Part shown: positions 14,934-22,669 of the stretch, one piece after another
How positions within the stretch are numbered: position 1 is the first letter of the stretch
Layout: the number at the start of each line of letters is the position of its first letter
Assembly: GCA_949289005.1 (NCBI GenBank)
Contig: CASEMQ010000007.1
Location: 1-64,000, forward strand
Length of the DNA: 64,000 nucleotides
Direction: 5' to 3'
From: an uncultured Lentisphaeraceae bacterium
GTDB taxonomy: Bacteria > Verrucomicrobiota > Kiritimatiellia > RFP12 > DVOR01
The notes under the pieces: generated by a model
Database searches by the model: none
What the model saw: only the letters and a program-made list of their open reading frames with translations
What the model was told of the DNA's origin: nothing
Made by a program: the position numbers and the translations under genes

Positions 14934-16913
14934 ATGAAGCAAGGCTGGCGTTGGTTCGGCACGCAAGACCCCATCTCGCTCAAGGAAATCCGCCAGGCGG
15001 GCGTCACCGACGTGGTGGCCGCCCTCTACGAGCGCAAATGCGGCGAGGTGTGGCCCATCGAGGAAATCCGCGCGCGGCAGGAGGCCGTCCGTGCCGCGGG
15101 CATGGAATGGACGGTTGTCGAGAGCGTGCCTGTGCACGAGAGCATCAAGACGCGCACCGGCGACTTCCGGACTTACATCGAGCACTACAAGCAGACGCTT
15201 CGCAACCTGGCCGCCTGCGGCATCAAGGTGGTTTGCTACAACTTCATGCCCATCCTGGACTGGACGCGCAGCCAACTGGACTACGCGCTCCCCGACGGCT
15301 CCAGCGTGCTGAACTTCGACGAGGTGGCCGTCGCCGCCTTTGACCTCCATGTGCTCAAGCGCCCCGGCGCCGAGAAGGATTACGACGACGCGCTCCGCGC
15401 CAAGGCCGAGGCGTGGTTCAAGGCCGCCGACCCCGCGCTCATCGAGAAGACTTCCCGTGGCATCCTCCTCGGCCTCCCCGGCACGGTCGACGACCTCACC
15501 GTCGAAGGCTTTCGCGACCTGCTCAAGACATATGAGGGCGTGGACGATGCCGCGCTCCGCGCCAATCTCTACGCCTTCCTGAACGAACTCGCGCCGCTGT
15601 GCGAGGAGCTTGGCGTGCGCATGGCCATTCACCCCGACGACCCGCCGCGCCCGCTCTTCGGCCTGCCCCGTATCCTCTCCGACGCCGACGACATCCGCGA
15701 GATGTGCGCCAAGGTTCCCAGCGAGAACATGGGGCTGACCCTCTGCACCGGGTCGCTCGGCGGCGGCCGCGCCAACGACGAGGTGGCCATTTTCCGCGCG
15801 TTCGCCCGGCGTGTCCACTTCGTGCACTTCCGCAACGTCGTCTACGCCGAGGGTGGCACCTTCCACGAGTCCGGTTGCCATCTTTGCGGCAAGGTCGATA
15901 TGCCCCGCCTCATGCGTATTCTGCTGGATGAGGAGGCACGCCGCGGCGAGCAGATCGTCGTCCGCCCCGACCATGGCCGCCTCATGGAGATCGACAAGGG
16001 CCGCACCTGCTACAGCGGCTATTCCTACGGCGGGCGGCTCGTCGGCCTCGCCGAACTCCGTGGGCTTGAGTATGGCCTCATCCACGGCAGCGACCTCGAT
16101 GGCAAGGTCGTCGTCGTCACCGGCGCCGCGGGCGTCCTCTGCTCCGTGATGACCGAGGATTTTCTCCGCCACGGCGCCAAGGTCGCCCTTCTGGATCTGC
16201 ACGGCGACAAGGCCGAGGCCTTCGCCGCAACCCTCGCCGCCAAGGGGCTCACCGAGACTTTGCCCCTCGGCGCCAACGTGCTCGACCGCGCCTCCCTCGA
16301 GGCCGCGCGCGACGCCGTCCTTGCCAAGTGGGGGCGCGTGGACATTCTCATCAACGGCGCCGGAGGCAATCACCCCAAGGGTACCTGCGCCGCCGAGCAG
16401 ATGACCCCCGACGCGAAACTCGAGGAGACCTTCTTCGGCCTCGACATCGAGGGTTTCGAGTTCGTCAACCGCCTCAACTTCATCGGCACCCTGCTCCCCT
16501 CGCAGGTCTTCGCCAAGGAGATGCTCGCCGCAGGCGGCGCCATCGTGAACATTTCCTCGATGGCCGCCACCCAGCCCCTCACCAAGGTTGCCGCCTATGC
16601 CGCGGCCAAGGCCTCCATCGAGAACTTCACCCGTTGGCTCGCCACCCATCTCGCGCCCATGGGCATTCGCGTCAATGCCATCGCCCCGGGCTTCTTCATC
16701 ACCAACCAAAACCGCTTCCTCATGCTGGAACAGGATGGCAAGACCCTCACCGCGCGCGGCCACAAGGTCATTGCCAAGACGCCCATGCGCAAGTTCGGCC
16801 AGCCGAGCGACCTCTGTGGCGCCGTGCGCTACCTCGTCTCCGACGACGCCTCCTTCGTCACCGGCGTCGTCATCCCCATCGACGGCGGCTTCCTGGCCTA
16901 TTCCGGCGTGTGA
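14934..16913 (+). CDS. Fused mannonate dehydratase (UxuA) / SDR mannonate oxidoreductase
   Basis: 659 residues in one frame (GGAAGGAGC before the ATG). Residues 1 to about 383 are a full UxuA: MKQGWRWFGTQDPISLKEIR, metal-site motifs HPDDPP, LTLCTGSLG, VHFRNV and RPDHGR. A linker of only a few residues leads to an SDR from about residue 387 (LDGKVVVVTGAAG), with INGAGGNHP, VNISSMAA and catalytic Y555-x3-K559 (AYAAAKASIENF). SDRs of this type replace UxuB as fructuronate reductase beside uxuA in many Bacteroidetes. The fusion would hold fructuronate to mannonate and mannonate to KDG conversion in one polypeptide. Both halves appear complete, so this is a fusion rather than a pseudogene. Confidence 0.9.
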   Translation: MKQGWRWFGTQDPISLKEIRQAGVTDVVAALYERKCGEVWPIEEIRARQEAVRAAGMEWTVVESVPVHESIKTRTGDFRTYIEHYKQTLRNLAACGIKVVCYNFMPILDWTRSQLDYALPDGSSVLNFDEVAVAAFDLHVLKRPGAEKDYDDALRAKAEAWFKAADPALIEKTSRGILLGLPGTVDDLTVEGFRDLLKTYEGVDDAALRANLYAFLNELAPLCEELGVRMAIHPDDPPRPLFGLPRILSDADDIREMCAKVPSENMGLTLCTGSLGGGRANDEVAIFRAFARRVHFVHFRNVVYAEGGTFHESGCHLCGKVDMPRLMRILLDEEARRGEQIVVRPDHGRLMEIDKGRTCYSGYSYGGRLVGLAELRGLEYGLIHGSDLDGKVVVVTGAAGVLCSVMTEDFLRHGAKVALLDLHGDKAEAFAATLAAKGLTETLPLGANVLDRASLEAARDAVLAKWGRVDILINGAGGNHPKGTCAAEQMTPDAKLEETFFGLDIEGFEFVNRLNFIGTLLPSQVFAKEMLAAGGAIVNISSMAATQPLTKVAAYAAAKASIENFTRWLATHLAPMGIRVNAIAPGFFITNQNRFLMLEQDGKTLTARGHKVIAKTPMRKFGQPSDLCGAVRYLVSDDASFVTGVVIPIDGGFLAYSGV

Positions 16914-16936
16914 CGTGCGCACCGCGCACGCCAGAC

Positions 16937-17145
16937 GCGGAAGTTTGGAGGCTTGGAGGCTTGGCTTCTTTTGGTGGGGCGCCGCCCCACACCCCGCCTC
17001 GCAAAACGCCCTGACGGGGCGACTCTCCGAGCCCCAACCTCCAAGCCTCCGACATTCTACCACATCGTCGCCGCAGGCGACAGCCCGGGCCCAAACCTCC
17101 GGCGCTCCTCCAAACGTCCAAGCCTCCAAACTTCCAAACTTCCCC
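16937..17145. repeat. Interspersed repeat family A, copy 2
   Basis: Starts GCGGAAGTTTGGAGGCTTGG, contains a GGGGCGCCGCCCC palindrome and a family D-like hairpin (17007-17023), a GTCGCCGCAGGCGAC palindrome, and ends with inverse units (CCTCCAAACTTCC). It fills the gap before uxaC and abuts its ATG, leaving no ribosome-binding site. It is longer than the copy at 405-519. Confidence 0.75.
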
Positions 17146-18492
17146 ATGCGACCCTTCATCCATCCCGATTTCCTGCTCGATACGCCGCAGGCCCGCACGC
17201 TCTACCATGAGTACGCCGAGCCCTGCCCCATCATCGACTACCACTGTCACCTCTCCCCCAAGGAGATCGTCGAGAACCGCCCCTTCGCCAACATCACCCG
17301 CGCCTGGCTCGGCGGCGACCACTACAAATGGCGCGCCATGCGCACCGTCGGCGTGCCCGAGCGCCTCATCACCGGTGACGCGGACGATCACGCCAAGTTC
17401 CTCGCCTGGTGCGAAACCGTCCCCAAACTCCTCCGCAACCCGCTCTACCACTGGACGCACCTCGAACTTGCCCGCGTCTTCGGCATCGACGACGTCCTCC
17501 TCTCCCCCGAGACCGCCGAGGACGTCTGGGCCCGCGCCAACGCCCGCCTCGCCGAGCCCGGCAACGGCCCGCGCGACATCCTCATTCGCCTCGGCGTCCG
17601 ACTCGTCTGCACCACCGACGACCCCGACGACGACCTCGCCGAGCACCGCGCCCAGAACGCCCGCGGCGACGGCCTCGCCATGCGCCCCGCCTGGCGCCCC
17701 GGCCGTCACCTCGCCCTCCAAGCAACCGACCGCCCCTTCGCGGACATGCTCGCCCATCTCCGCGAGCGCCACGCCTTCTTCCACGCCAACGGCTGCCGCC
17801 TCTCCGACTACTCCGTCGAATCCTTCGCCGCGCCCTGCGCCGAGGCCGAGGCCGCCGCGATTTACGGGCGCGCCCGCGCCGGCGCGGATGTTTCCCCCGC
17901 CGAACGCGCCGCCTACGCCGCCTGGATGCTCGCCTGGTTCGCCCGCCTCGACGCCGAGGCCGGCTGGGTCCGCCAGTTCCACATCGGCGCCCTCCGCAAT
18001 CCCAACGCCGCCATGTTCGCCAAACTCGGCCCCGACACCGGCTTCGACGCCATTGCCGACTTCCCCTACGCCGAGCCCCTCGCCGCCCACCTCTCCGCGC
18101 TCGCCGCCGACGGCGCCCTTCCCCGTACCATCCTCTACAATCTCAACCCCAAAGACACCGTCATGCTTGCCGTTCTCTGCGGCTCCTTCCAGGATGGCAC
18201 CCCCGGCGGCCGCGTCAATCTCGGCCCCGCTTGGTGGTTCCTCGACCAGATGGACGGTATCGAGGAGAACCTCTGCGCCGTCTCCGCACTCGGCTGCCTC
18301 GCCCAATTCCCCGGGATGCTCACCGACAGCCGCTCCGTACTCTCCGTCCCCCGCCACGAATACTTCCGCCGCATCCTCTGTCGGATGCTTGGCCGCGACC
18401 TCGCGGGCGGCATCCTCCCCGACGACCTCCCCGCCGTCGGCGCGATGGTCCGCGCCATCGCCTTCGGCAACCCCAACGCCCTCTTCGCATAA
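17146..18492 (+). CDS. uxaC: Uronate isomerase
   Basis: 448 residues. The N-terminus MRPFIHPDFLLDTPQARTLY and the metal-binding DYHCHLSPKEI (His-x-His) are diagnostic of the glucuronate/galacturonate isomerase branch of the amidohydrolase superfamily; LTDSRSVLSVPRHEYFRRIL near the C-terminus carries the conserved active-site Asp/Arg region. It converts glucuronate to fructuronate, the substrate of the SDR half of the upstream fusion. The ATG at 17146 follows directly on repeat A without a Shine-Dalgarno sequence, so translation may rely on readthrough of the operon message or an atypical start. Stops 12 nt before the aldolase. Confidence 0.93.
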   Translation: MRPFIHPDFLLDTPQARTLYHEYAEPCPIIDYHCHLSPKEIVENRPFANITRAWLGGDHYKWRAMRTVGVPERLITGDADDHAKFLAWCETVPKLLRNPLYHWTHLELARVFGIDDVLLSPETAEDVWARANARLAEPGNGPRDILIRLGVRLVCTTDDPDDDLAEHRAQNARGDGLAMRPAWRPGRHLALQATDRPFADMLAHLRERHAFFHANGCRLSDYSVESFAAPCAEAEAAAIYGRARAGADVSPAERAAYAAWMLAWFARLDAEAGWVRQFHIGALRNPNAAMFAKLGPDTGFDAIADFPYAEPLAAHLSALAADGALPRTILYNLNPKDTVMLAVLCGSFQDGTPGGRVNLGPAWWFLDQMDGIEENLCAVSALGCLAQFPGMLTDSRSVLSVPRHEYFRRILCRMLGRDLAGGILPDDLPAVGAMVRAIAFGNPNALFA

Positions 18493-18504
18493 AGGAACAG
18501 TATC

Positions 18505-19083
18505 ATGCAAGACTTCATCGAACGCTTCCGCGCCGCGCGCGTCGTCCCCGTCATCGTCCTCGACGACCCCGCCCGCGCCGTCCCCCTCGCCAAGGCTCTC
18601 CTCGCCCAAGGCATCACCGCCGCCGAGGTCACCTTCCGCACCCCCGCCGCCGAGGAAGCCATCCGCCGCATCGCCGCCGAGGTGCCCGATATCTTTGTCG
18701 GTGCCGGCACTGTCCTCACCGAGGACGAGCTCGCCCGCGCCCACGCCGCCGGCGCCCAATTCGCCGTCGCCCCCGGTCTCGACCCCGCCATCCTCGACGC
18801 GGCCGCCGACATCGGCCTCCCCTTCGTTCCCGGTGTCGCCACCGCCAGCGAGTTCATGGCAGCCATCCGCCTCGGTTGCCGGATGGTCAAGTTCTTCCCC
18901 GCCCGCGACGCCGGTGGCATCCCCCTCCTCAAGAGCATCCTCGCCGCCATCGGCCACACCGGCGTCCAGGTCATGCCTACCGGCGGCATCTCCCAGGCCA
19001 CCGCCGAGGAATGGCTCGCCATCCCGCAGGTCGTCTGCGTCGGCGGCTCTTGGATGGTCAAGCCCATCCTCGCCTCCCTTTGA
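18505..19083 (+). CDS. eda: KDPG/KHG aldolase
   Basis: 192 residues, short TIM barrel. VGAGTVLTEDE, MVKFFPARDAGG with the Schiff-base Lys (K129) and MPTGGISQATAEEWL are the class I KDPG aldolase signatures. It cleaves KDPG to pyruvate and glyceraldehyde-3-phosphate, the last step of the hexuronate route encoded by this operon. AAAGGAACA precedes the ATG. A strong terminator follows. Confidence 0.93.
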   Translation: MQDFIERFRAARVVPVIVLDDPARAVPLAKALLAQGITAAEVTFRTPAAEEAIRRIAAEVPDIFVGAGTVLTEDELARAHAAGAQFAVAPGLDPAILDAAADIGLPFVPGVATASEFMAAIRLGCRMVKFFPARDAGGIPLLKSILAAIGHTGVQVMPTGGISQATAEEWLAIPQVVCVGGSWMVKPILASL

Positions 19084-19095
19084 GCCAACCCACAC

Positions 19096-19135
19096 AAAAA
19101 ACTCCCCCGAGCCATCCGGATCGGGGGAGTTTTTT
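19096..19135. terminator. Bidirectional Rho-independent terminator
   Basis: Perfect 15-bp stem AAAAAACTCCCCCGA/TCGGGGGAGTTTTTT with a 10-nt loop and a T-run extending to 19139. It separates the plus-strand hexuronate operon from the convergent minus-strand glycosidase operon. Confidence 0.95.
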
Positions 19136-19237
19136 TTTTCGCTGTGACACATTTGCGCGGCGCGTTTGCCGTTTCGGGTGGGATACGAAAAGCGCCCCGG
19201 CGAGGGGCCGGGGCGCGTGGGGTGGGTGAGCGTGTGG

Positions 19238-22200
19238 TCAGGGAGTGGTGGGGGCGAGGCGGGCGAGGCCGGTGGTGCCTTTGGCGAAGGCGGGGCGGCG
19301 GCCGCAGTAGTTGCCCCAGGCGAGGTTGGGATACCACCAGCCGTCGTTGACGAGGAGGGTGGCGGAGATGCGTGGGCCTTGGCCATCGAGGATCTCGAAG
19401 GCGTCGATGACGACGCAGTCTTTGTGGCCGCCGGCGGTTTCGACGCGGATGGTGTGCTTGCCGGGGGCGAGGTTTTCGGCGGTGTGGATGACGGATTGCT
19501 TGAGGTCGTTGCCGAGGTCGCTGTGGGTGTCGACGGTGGCGACTTCCTTGCCGTCGATGAGGATGCGCATGGTGCCGACGTTGGCTTGCTTGGAGCCGAT
19601 GAGGCGGATGCCGGTGCCCTCGAAGTCGAGTTCGGCCCAGGCGCCGCGCGCGGTGGAGAACATCTCGGTGCCGGCGTGGTCGGCGCCGGTCTCGTAGTGG
19701 CCCCAGTTGCCGGCGGAGTAGCGGACGCGGGGGTCGCGGTCGTCGACGATGTTGCGGTCGGCGAGGACGGCGACGCGGGCGGCCTGGGATTGGCCGTCGG
19801 AGCGGACGCGGAGGGCGGCGTTGCCGGGGAGGACGACGTCGTAGGTGCGGATGGCTTCGCGCATGGCCTTGAAGTCGTTGGTGGCGAGGCCGTCGTTGGG
19901 GTCGTTGGCGGAGAAGACGAAGTAGTTGCGCATATCGTCCTTCCAGGGCCAGGCGGGCTTGCTGCCGTAGGCGTCGGGGGTCTTGTCGCTGCCGGGGCGG
20001 ACGCGGGGGGCGGTGCCGGCGGCGCGGCCGATGTGGTCGGCGGGGTAGGCGCTGTGGAAGCCGACGCGCTCCCAGCGGACGGCCTCGGCGCCGGGGAGGG
20101 TGAAGGCGAGACCGACCTCGGAGGGGCGGGCGTTCTTGGGCGGGTCGCTCAGGAGGGTGTAGCGGGCGTCGAGGCGGCCGTCGTCGAGGAAGGCGAGGTC
20201 GTAGCGGACTTGGAGGCCGCAGGCGTAGGCGCCCTCGAGGGTGACGGTGGCGCGGGAGCCTTCGACCTTGGCGGTGGCGGAGGTGCCCTTCCAGGCGCCG
20301 AGGTTGACGCCGGTGGCGACGAGGTCGGGGCCGCCGACGAGGAGGGGCTTGCCGGCCCAGGCGAAGGTCTTGAGGCGGGCGTTGGCGCGGTCGAAGGTGG
20401 CTTCGCCTTGGGCCATGCGGACGGTGAGGGTGTCCGGGGTCTCGGCGAGGGTGGGGGCCTTGGCGGGGGCGGCGGGCTCGGGCTCGGCGGCCTTGGGGGC
20501 GAGGGCGAGGTTCACTTCCTCGACGACGACGCCATCGGGGGTGCGGAAGCGGAGATTGACGTTCTTGGCGCCGGCGAGGCCGTCCAGGGCGAGGGTGCCC
20601 TTGGCGCGGGGGGCGACGGCGGGCGCGGGGACGGTGCGGGGCTGGGCGCCGTCGGCGGAGACGTCGATCTTCACCTCGGAGAGGTTGGCGTGGTCGAAGC
20701 GGTTCTCGACGGGGACGGTGAGGGTGCCGTCCTTGAGGGCGGCGGCCTTTTCGTCGAGGCGGATGGGGGAGTAGGCTTTTTTGGTGAGCCAGGCTTCGGG
20801 CTTGAGGCGGAGGTAGGCGTCGAGGACGGAGCCCCACTCGCCATAGCCGGCGACGGGGCCGTCGGAGTGGCGGAGGTGGCGCTCGGGGACGTTGGGGGGG
20901 AGGTAGAAGACGTCGTCGATGCCGCCCCAAAGGGCGCCGCCGAGGCCGCCGTCGTCGCGGACGATGTGGTTCCAGGCATGGTAGACGCTTTCGCCCCAGA
21001 AGTTGCGGACGTTGGTGTCGCGGCGGAGTTCGTTGAGGTTGTAGCAGGGGATGTGGGCGTATTCGTCGTGGATGATGGGCATGTCCTTGCGGCCCATGTT
21101 GCCCATGATGTTGGCGTAGTGCTGGGAATAGATGTCCGTGAAGGCGTCGGGTTGGCCGGTGCGGGGCCAGCTGAAGATGCAGGGGCGGGAGGGCTCGCGG
21201 TCGCGGAGGTATTCGCGGGAGTCCACGAAGGGGTTGCGGCCGAGTTTCTTGGCGACGTTGCCGTAGTGGCTTTCGTTGGCGATGGACCAGAGGACGATGG
21301 AGGGGCGGTTGCGGTCGCGCTCGACCATCTCGACGAATTGCGCGGCGTAGTCGTCGTAGACGCTGTCGACGGGGGCCCAGGGGCCTTGGAAGCAGACGGC
21401 GGCCTCTTGCTCGACGTAGATGCCCAGTTCGTCGCAGGCGTCGAGGAGGTGCTCGGAGGCGGGGTAGTGGGAGGTGCGGATGAAGTTGATGTTGGCTTCC
21501 TTGTAGGCGCGGGCCTCGGCGTAGGATTCGGCGCGGGTCATGGAGCGGCCCATCGTGGGGGAGACGTCGTGCCGGCAGGTGCCGCGGAGGCGGACGGGGC
21601 GGCCATTGACGTAGAGTTTGTTCACGTCGGTGTTGTCGCGGCCGGCGAAGTGGAGTTCGCGGAAGCCGATGCGCTGCTCATTGACCTGGAGGGTCTTGCC
21701 GTTTTGGGCGAGGGTGGCGCGCAGGGTGTAGAGATTGGGGTGCTCGGCGTCCCAGAGGCGCGGGGCCTTGACGGGGATGGCGAGGGTGGCGGGGGCGTCG
21801 CCCTTGAGGTCGGCCTTGCCGGAGGCGACGACGGTGTCGCCGTCGCGCACCTCGAGGGTGAGGGTGGCGCCGTCGGCGGCGGGGTTCAGGCGCGCGGTGG
21901 CCTTGAGGGTGGCGTCGCGGAAGGCGGCGTCGAGGTCGGTCTCGATCTCTAGGTCGGCGAGGTAGGTTTGGGGGAGGGCGACGAGGGAGACGTCGCGGAG
22001 GATGCCGCCGATGTTGTGGTGGGCGTATTCGGAGGCGTTGGAGGGGTTTTTGACGGGCTGGCCGTCGGGGTTCCAGATGCCGACGTCCTTGGCCTGGATG
22101 TCGGCGACGCCGACGGTGAGGGTGAAGGGGCGGCCGGGGCGGACGAGGTCGGTGAGGTCGCAATCCCAGGAGGTGAAGCCGCCGACGTGGGTGCGGACAT

Positions 22201-22633
22201 AGCGGGAGCCGACCCAGACGCGGGCGTTGGAGTAGACGCCGTCGAAGCGGAGGAGGATGCGCTTGCCGGACCAGTCGGCGGGGACGGTCACGGTGCGGCG
22301 GTAGTAATATTCGGTGTTGTTCTTGATGTCGAAGCCCTGCATGGCGAGTTCGCCGGGGACCTTGACGGGTTTCCAGTCGCGGTCGTCCCACTGGGTGAAG
22401 TCATAATCCTGCCAGCCGGCGCCGGGGCGGGGGATGGCGGCGGCGCGGAAGTCGGGCACGTCGAGGAGGAACTGCCAGGTGCCGTCGCCGGATGTCTCGT
22501 TGAGGGAGATCTCCGGGGTGGCGACGCCGGGGAGCGCGGTGGGGGCGCGGGGGATGTCAATCTCCGGCCAGAGGGCGGTGGCCGAGAGGGTCGAGCCGAC
22601 GGCCAGGGAGGCGATCAGAAACGAAGTTTTCAT
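19238..22633 (-). CDS. Secreted GH2 beta-galactosidase-type glycosidase, large
   Basis: 1131 residues. Signal peptide (KTSFLIASLAVGSTLSATA). GH2 sugar-binding, Ig-like and TIM-barrel domains are recognisable: RTVTVPADWSGKRILLRFDG, the acid/base glutamate E454 in SIANESHYG and the nucleophile E524 in IIHDEYAHIP. After the barrel comes about 400 residues with further beta domains; a C-terminal module (TMRILIDGKEVATVDTHSD) resembles a carbohydrate-binding beta-sandwich. The family includes beta-galactosidase, glucuronidase and mannosidase; the exact sugar cannot be read from sequence. Last gene of a three-gene run (31- and 36-nt gaps) with GH35 and an alpha-galactosidase-like enzyme. Confidence 0.88.
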   Translation of the reverse strand: MKTSFLIASLAVGSTLSATALWPEIDIPRAPTALPGVATPEISLNETSGDGTWQFLLDVPDFRAAAIPRPGAGWQDYDFTQWDDRDWKPVKVPGELAMQGFDIKNNTEYYYRRTVTVPADWSGKRILLRFDGVYSNARVWVGSRYVRTHVGGFTSWDCDLTDLVRPGRPFTLTVGVADIQAKDVGIWNPDGQPVKNPSNASEYAHHNIGGILRDVSLVALPQTYLADLEIETDLDAAFRDATLKATARLNPAADGATLTLEVRDGDTVVASGKADLKGDAPATLAIPVKAPRLWDAEHPNLYTLRATLAQNGKTLQVNEQRIGFRELHFAGRDNTDVNKLYVNGRPVRLRGTCRHDVSPTMGRSMTRAESYAEARAYKEANINFIRTSHYPASEHLLDACDELGIYVEQEAAVCFQGPWAPVDSVYDDYAAQFVEMVERDRNRPSIVLWSIANESHYGNVAKKLGRNPFVDSREYLRDREPSRPCIFSWPRTGQPDAFTDIYSQHYANIMGNMGRKDMPIIHDEYAHIPCYNLNELRRDTNVRNFWGESVYHAWNHIVRDDGGLGGALWGGIDDVFYLPPNVPERHLRHSDGPVAGYGEWGSVLDAYLRLKPEAWLTKKAYSPIRLDEKAAALKDGTLTVPVENRFDHANLSEVKIDVSADGAQPRTVPAPAVAPRAKGTLALDGLAGAKNVNLRFRTPDGVVVEEVNLALAPKAAEPEPAAPAKAPTLAETPDTLTVRMAQGEATFDRANARLKTFAWAGKPLLVGGPDLVATGVNLGAWKGTSATAKVEGSRATVTLEGAYACGLQVRYDLAFLDDGRLDARYTLLSDPPKNARPSEVGLAFTLPGAEAVRWERVGFHSAYPADHIGRAAGTAPRVRPGSDKTPDAYGSKPAWPWKDDMRNYFVFSANDPNDGLATNDFKAMREAIRTYDVVLPGNAALRVRSDGQSQAARVAVLADRNIVDDRDPRVRYSAGNWGHYETGADHAGTEMFSTARGAWAELDFEGTGIRLIGSKQANVGTMRILIDGKEVATVDTHSDLGNDLKQSVIHTAENLAPGKHTIRVETAGGHKDCVVIDAFEILDGQGPRISATLLVNDGWWYPNLAWGNYCGRRPAFAKGTTGLARLAPTTP

Positions 22634-22669
22634 GTGTATACCTGCGTAAGTCGAGGGATTTGGGTGAGA

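Noticed and set aside
17047-17062. TGGTAGAAT promoter-like motif on the minus strand
   Set aside because: It lies inside repeat A with no minus-strand gene downstream within reach.
16870-20930. Minus-strand open frames of 838 and 931 residues
   Set aside because: They cross the terminator at 19096-19135 and several real genes in both directions; no domains.
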